Source: Ruminococcaceae bacterium UBA7075
GTDB taxonomy: Bacteria > Bacillota > Clostridia > Oscillospirales > Acutalibacteraceae
Assembly: GCA_002493635.1 (NCBI GenBank)
Contig: DKZL01000060.1
Coordinates: forward strand, 1 to 17,790
Length of the DNA: 17,790 bases
Direction: 5' to 3'
A program made the translations under genes and the position numbers. This document shows positions 13,946-17,790 of this stretch, piece after piece. The notes below the pieces were generated by a model, which saw nothing but the letters and a program-made list of their open reading frames with translations, did not search any database and was not told the DNA's origin. Position 1 is the first letter of the stretch, and every line of letters begins with the position of its first letter.

Positions 13946-16900
13946 TTACTCAAGTGAAGCAAGCTTCTGAAGATGAGCATACTTCTTCTCTGCGCCTTCT
14001 TCTGCCTTTGCAAAGAGCTTTTCTGCTCTCTCAGGGAATGCACGGGTGAGTGAGTTGTAACGAACCTCACCCATAATGAAGTCACGATAAGAAGCTGATG
14101 GAGCCTTGCCGTCGAGCATAAATGGATTCTTGCCCTCGTCTGCAAGTCTTGGGTCATAACGGAAGATATTCCAGTAACCTGCTTCAACAGCCTTTTTCTC
14201 TTCAAGCTGAGCAATGCCCATACCGCCCTTGATACCGTGGTTGATACATGGAGCATAGCAGATAATGAGTGAAGGACCGTTGTAGCTTTCAGCCTCAACC
14301 ATAGCCTTGAGCACCTGATTGTTGTCAGCACCCATTGCGCACTGAGCAACATAAACATAGCCGTAGCTCATTGCGATTGCAGCAAGGTCTTTCTTCTTAA
14401 CAGCCTTACCTGCGGCAGCAAACTGAGCAACTGAACCAACAGGTGTAGCCTTTGAAGCCTGACCGCCAGTATTTGAGTAAACCTCTGTATCGAATACGAG
14501 GATGTTTACATTTTCGCCTGATGCGATTACGTGGTCAAGACCGCCGAAGCCAATATCATAAGCCCAGCCGTCACCGCCGAATATCCACATTGACTTCTTA
14601 GCAAGCTCGTCTTTGTCGATAAGTGTTTTCTTAGCAAGCTCGCCAACCTTTGCATCGTCAACATTCTTTTCAAGCTCTGCAATGAGTGTATCTGTTGCAG
14701 GACGGCTTGATGTTGAGTCTGTAACTGTGTCAAGGTAGTTCTGACAAGCTGTCTTGAGTGACTCGCTGTCTGTGTCCTTCTGAATTGCTTCAACATATTC
14801 AATAAGTCTGTTGCGAATTGCTTTCTGACCGAGAGCCATACCAAGACCGAACTCTGCGTTATCTTCAAACAGTGAGTTCTGCCAAGCAGGACCGAAGCCC
14901 TTCTTATTTCTTGTGTATGGTGTTGCAGGAGCAGAAGCACCCCAAATTGATGAACAGCCTGTTGCGTTAGCAATGAACATTCTGTCACCGAAAAGCTGAG
15001 TTACAAGCTTTGCATATGGTGTTTCACCACAACCTGCGCAAGCGCCTGAGAACTCGAGGAGAGGCTGCTTGAACTGGCTGCCCTTAACTGTTGAGAACTT
15101 AAACTTCTCAGCAACTTCAGGCTTTTCATCAAGTGTGAGTGCATAATCAAACAATGCCTGCTTTGGACGCTGTGAGTCGATTGGCTGCATTGTAAGAGCC
15201 TTTTCACCCTTCTTGCCAGGACATACCTGAGCACAAGCACCACAACCTGTGCAGTCAAGAGTTGAAACTGTCATAACAAACTTGAAGTCAGCAAGACCCA
15301 TCATCGGGATTGCTTTTGTGTCTACAGGAGCAGCAGCAACTTCATCATCTGTCATAGCAACAGGACGGATTACAGCGTGAGGACATACAATTGCACATCT
15401 GTTACACTGAATACAGTTTGCACTGTTCCACTCAGGAACATCAACAGCGATACCTCTCTTTTCATAAGCGGCAGAGCCGTTTGGAGCGGTACCGTCAACG
15501 TGATCCATAAATGCTGAAACAGGGAGCTTGTTACCCTTGTACTCGTTTACAGGCTTTAAGATGCCGTTTACATATTCAACGAGAGCACCTTCGCCGTCAA
15601 TCTTATCAGCAACACTGTCGTCAACAGCATTAGCCCACTCAGCAGGAATTTCAACCTTTTTAAGGTCTTCCATACCACGGTCAATAGCTGCGTAGTTCAT
15701 ATCTACGATAGCCTGACCCTTCTTTGAATATGATTTGTAAGCAGCCTTTTTCATCAAGTCCTTTGCCTCTTCAGCAGGAATGATGTCTGCAATCTTGAAG
15801 AATGCTGACTGCAATACTGTATTGATACGGCCGCCAAGACCGATTTCTTTACCGATTTTGATACCGTCGATTGTATAGAAGTTAATCTTGCGGTCAGCAA
15901 GGATTTTCTTCATCTTGCCCGGCAGACGCTCTGAAAGTTCGTCAATATCCCAAGGACAGTTAAGAAGGAATGAACCGCCCTCTTTGAGGTCGTCAACAAT
16001 ATCATACTTATCAACATATGACGGGTTGTGACAAGCAACAAAGTCAGCTTTTGAAATATAGTAGGTTGACTTGATAGGTGTATCACCAAAACGCAGATGA
16101 GATACTGTAAGACCGCCTGACTTCTTTGAGTCATAAGCAAAGTAACCCTGTGCGTACATATCAGTGTTATCACCGATAATTTTGATTGAGTTCTTGTTTG
16201 CACCAACTGTACCGTCTGCACCAAGACCCCAGAACTTACAGCTGTGTGTGCCCTTAGGTGTAGTGTCAGGATTTTCATTTAGAGGAAGTGAAAGATTTGT
16301 AACGTCATCAACGATGCCGATTGTAAATCTCTTCTTAGGTGTTTCGCTCTCTGCGTTTCTGTATACAGCAACGATGTCGGCAGGAGTTGTGTCCTTTGAA
16401 CCAAGACCATATCTGCCTGTGTAAACCTTAACGCCTGCAAAGTCTGAGCCGTTGATTGCAGCAAGAACATCAAGATAGAGCGGTTCGCCGATTGAACCAG
16501 GTTCCTTTGTTCTGTCAAGAACAGAAATAGTCTTAACAGTCTTTGGAAGTTCGCTGAGCATATAGTCAGCAACGAATGGTCTGTAAAGGTGAACCTTCAA
16601 AAGACCAACCTTTTCGCCTGCTGCATTGAGGTAGTCAACAACCTCTTCAGTACAGTCACAAACCGAACCCATAGCAACGATAACGTGCTCTGCATCTTCT
16701 GCACCGTAATAGTTAAATGGCTTGTAGTTAGTGCCGATTTTAGCATTAACCTTGTTCATATATTCAACTACAACCTCAGGAACTGCGTCGTAGTACTTAT
16801 TACAAGCTTCTCTTGCCTGGAAGAAGATATCGTCGTTCTGAGCAGTACCTCTGGTTACAGGGTGCTCAGGGTTAAGTGCACGGCGGCGGAAAGCTTCAAC

Positions 16901-17497
16901 AGCATCCCAGTCGAGCATATCGGCTAAATCTTCGTAATCCCACTCTTCAATCTTCTGGATTTCGTGAGAAGTTCTGAAACCGTCAAAGAAATGAAGGAAA
17001 GGCACTCTGCCTTTGATTGCTGCAAGATGAGCAACAGCAGCCAAATCCATACATTCCTGAGGATTGTTTGAGCAAAGCATTGCATAACCTGTCTGGCGAC
17101 AAGCATAAATATCGGAATGATCACCGAAGATTGAGAGTGCATGGCTTGTAAGTGCACGAGCAGAAACGTGAATTACGCCCGGCAAAAGCTCGCCTGCCAT
17201 TTTGTACATATTCGGAATCATAAGGAGCAGGCCCTGTGAAGCTGTATATGTAGTAGTTAATGCGCCTGCTGCAAGTGAGCCGTGAACAGCACCTGAAGCA
17301 CCGCCCTCGGACTGCATTTCAGTAACCTGAACCTCTCTGCCGAAAAGGTTCTTCACACCCTGAGCTGAAAACTTATCTGTAAGGTCAGCCATAACAGAAG
17401 AAGGTGTGATCGGATAGATAGCAGCAACATCTGTAAATGCGTAGGAAACGTGAGCAACCGCGCTGTTACCATCCATTGTCTTCATTTTTCTTGCCAT
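13946..17497 (-). CDS. nifJ: Pyruvate:ferredoxin (flavodoxin) oxidoreductase
   Basis: This single-chain enzyme of 1183 aa converts pyruvate and CoA to acetyl-CoA and CO2 in the cytoplasm, reducing ferredoxin or flavodoxin. It is the central step of pyruvate fermentation in anaerobes. The order is the pyrimidine-binding domain I (YPITPSSVMADL near residue 30), domains II-III (LDRTKEPGSIGEPLYLDVLA), a two-cluster ferredoxin domain (C695, C698, C701, C705 and C749, C752, C755, C759), the ligands of the proximal cluster (C820, C823, C848, C1084), and the thiamine-diphosphate site GDGWAYD (975-981) with NTGGQ (1009-1013). All twelve cluster cysteines are present. AAAGGAGG (17508-17515) lies 10 nt before the ATG. 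The gene is monocistronic, with its own promoter and terminator. Confidence 0.98.
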   Translation of the reverse strand: MARKMKTMDGNSAVAHVSYAFTDVAAIYPITPSSVMADLTDKFSAQGVKNLFGREVQVTEMQSEGGASGAVHGSLAAGALTTTYTASQGLLLMIPNMYKMAGELLPGVIHVSARALTSHALSIFGDHSDIYACRQTGYAMLCSNNPQECMDLAAVAHLAAIKGRVPFLHFFDGFRTSHEIQKIEEWDYEDLADMLDWDAVEAFRRRALNPEHPVTRGTAQNDDIFFQAREACNKYYDAVPEVVVEYMNKVNAKIGTNYKPFNYYGAEDAEHVIVAMGSVCDCTEEVVDYLNAAGEKVGLLKVHLYRPFVADYMLSELPKTVKTISVLDRTKEPGSIGEPLYLDVLAAINGSDFAGVKVYTGRYGLGSKDTTPADIVAVYRNAESETPKKRFTIGIVDDVTNLSLPLNENPDTTPKGTHSCKFWGLGADGTVGANKNSIKIIGDNTDMYAQGYFAYDSKKSGGLTVSHLRFGDTPIKSTYYISKADFVACHNPSYVDKYDIVDDLKEGGSFLLNCPWDIDELSERLPGKMKKILADRKINFYTIDGIKIGKEIGLGGRINTVLQSAFFKIADIIPAEEAKDLMKKAAYKSYSKKGQAIVDMNYAAIDRGMEDLKKVEIPAEWANAVDDSVADKIDGEGALVEYVNGILKPVNEYKGNKLPVSAFMDHVDGTAPNGSAAYEKRGIAVDVPEWNSANCIQCNRCAIVCPHAVIRPVAMTDDEVAAAPVDTKAIPMMGLADFKFVMTVSTLDCTGCGACAQVCPGKKGEKALTMQPIDSQRPKQALFDYALTLDEKPEVAEKFKFSTVKGSQFKQPLLEFSGACAGCGETPYAKLVTQLFGDRMFIANATGCSSIWGASAPATPYTRNKKGFGPAWQNSLFEDNAEFGLGMALGQKAIRNRLIEYVEAIQKDTDSESLKTACQNYLDTVTDSTSSRPATDTLIAELEKNVDDAKVGELAKKTLIDKDELAKKSMWIFGGDGWAYDIGFGGLDHVIASGENVNILVFDTEVYSNTGGQASKATPVGSVAQFAAAGKAVKKKDLAAIAMSYGYVYVAQCAMGADNNQVLKAMVEAESYNGPSLIICYAPCINHGIKGGMGIAQLEEKKAVEAGYWNIFRYDPRLADEGKNPFMLDGKAPSASYRDFIMGEVRYNSLTRAFPERAEKLFAKAEEGAEKKYAHLQKLASLE

Positions 17498-17597
17498 TGG
17501 ATTTTATCCTCCTTTAATTTTCAAGCGACGCTAAGGAAATATTGTCGCCAAGTTCAACAAAATTCGATACTTACACAATAGGCATTGTACCATAATA

Positions 17598-17626
17598 ATT
17601 TTAACACTTTTAATATGATTTGTAAA
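17598..17626 (-). promoter_or_regulatory. Putative nifJ promoter
   Basis: On the minus strand TTTACA (17626-17621), a 17-bp spacer and TAAAAT (17603-17598). Transcription would begin near 17591, giving a leader of about 94 nt. A second -10-like TACAAT lies at 17589-17584. The leader holds a small hairpin, GCGAC (17525-17529) with GTCGC (17544-17548), just upstream of the ribosome-binding site. No clear Rex or other redox-regulator site was recognised. Confidence 0.5.
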
Positions 17627-17759
17627 GAGAAAACAAAAGTTTTTTACACATATTATACAAATTTTTTTAGTCCGCTTCATAAGTTTACTTGAATATGCAA
17701 CCATTATTTCCCGAAGGTAAACTTCGTTTGTATGGTGAAGTTCATAATTCTCTAATATA

Positions 17760-17784
17760 AAGTTAAGCTAAATTATAGTTTAGC
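17760..17784. repeat. Right copy of the inverted repeat present at both window ends
   Basis: TAAGCTAAATTATAGT (17764-17779) is the reverse complement of bases 9-24. Here the dyad is tighter: GCTAAA (17767-17772), TTATAG, TTTAGC (17779-17784). It lies about 260 bp upstream of nifJ. Confidence 0.4.
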
Positions 17785-17790
17785 GGTTTA

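Noticed and set aside
13930..14358. 142-codon open frame in another frame of nifJ
   Set aside because: Low-complexity translation out of frame with a certain gene; no support for expression.
1..17790. CRISPR array, tRNA or rRNA genes, insertion sequences
   Set aside because: No regularly spaced repeats, no cloverleaf or rRNA sequence and no transposase coding sequence was seen in the window.

Overview
The window is a low-GC chromosomal segment from a member of the Bacillota, most likely class Clostridia and probably a gut Ruminococcaceae/Oscillospiraceae relative. That placement is inferred from the style of RpoB/RpoC (1243 and 1198 aa, without the large insertions of proteobacterial subunits), a single-chain 1183-aa pyruvate:ferredoxin oxidoreductase typical of anaerobes, strong AGGAGG ribosome-binding sites and AT-rich intergenic DNA. 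No species is claimed.

Layout. Bases 1-290 hold the 3' end signals of an upstream transcript (a hairpin and an intrinsic terminator) and a promoter. A plus-strand cluster follows: a WYL-domain regulator (291-1190), a ClbS/DfsB-type four-helix protein (1264-1800), an SPL-family radical SAM protein (1836-2714) and a possible 27-codon ORF, closed by a strong terminator at 2827-2870. On the minus strand is a membrane-anchored MerR-family regulator (3187-4059). Its reading frame continues past one TGA codon for another 100 codons (to 2884), so a longer gene appears to have been cut by a nonsense codon. Its promoter has the 19-bp spacer and central dyad typical of MerR-controlled promoters.

The centre is rpoB (4540-8271) and rpoC (8286-11882), encoding the two catalytic RNA polymerase subunits, with their own promoter and two successive terminators. 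The usual ribosomal-protein neighbours (rplJ-rplL upstream, rpsL-rpsG downstream) are absent.

Beyond rpoC everything is on the minus strand: a five-TM membrane protein overlapping a small XRE-type regulator (12767-12064); a RelB/DinJ antitoxin with a frameshifted RelE/ParE-type toxin (13793-13175) with its own operator-like promoter and terminator; and nifJ (17497-13946), which makes acetyl-CoA and reduced ferredoxin from pyruvate.

The least explained stretch is about 12900-13015, a gene-free segment with several mutually exclusive pairings ending in an intrinsic terminator. It is the best candidate here for an undescribed element, together with the TGA-interrupted membrane MerR protein. Nothing in the window is a clear new multi-gene system; most of it is core housekeeping plus small accessory modules.
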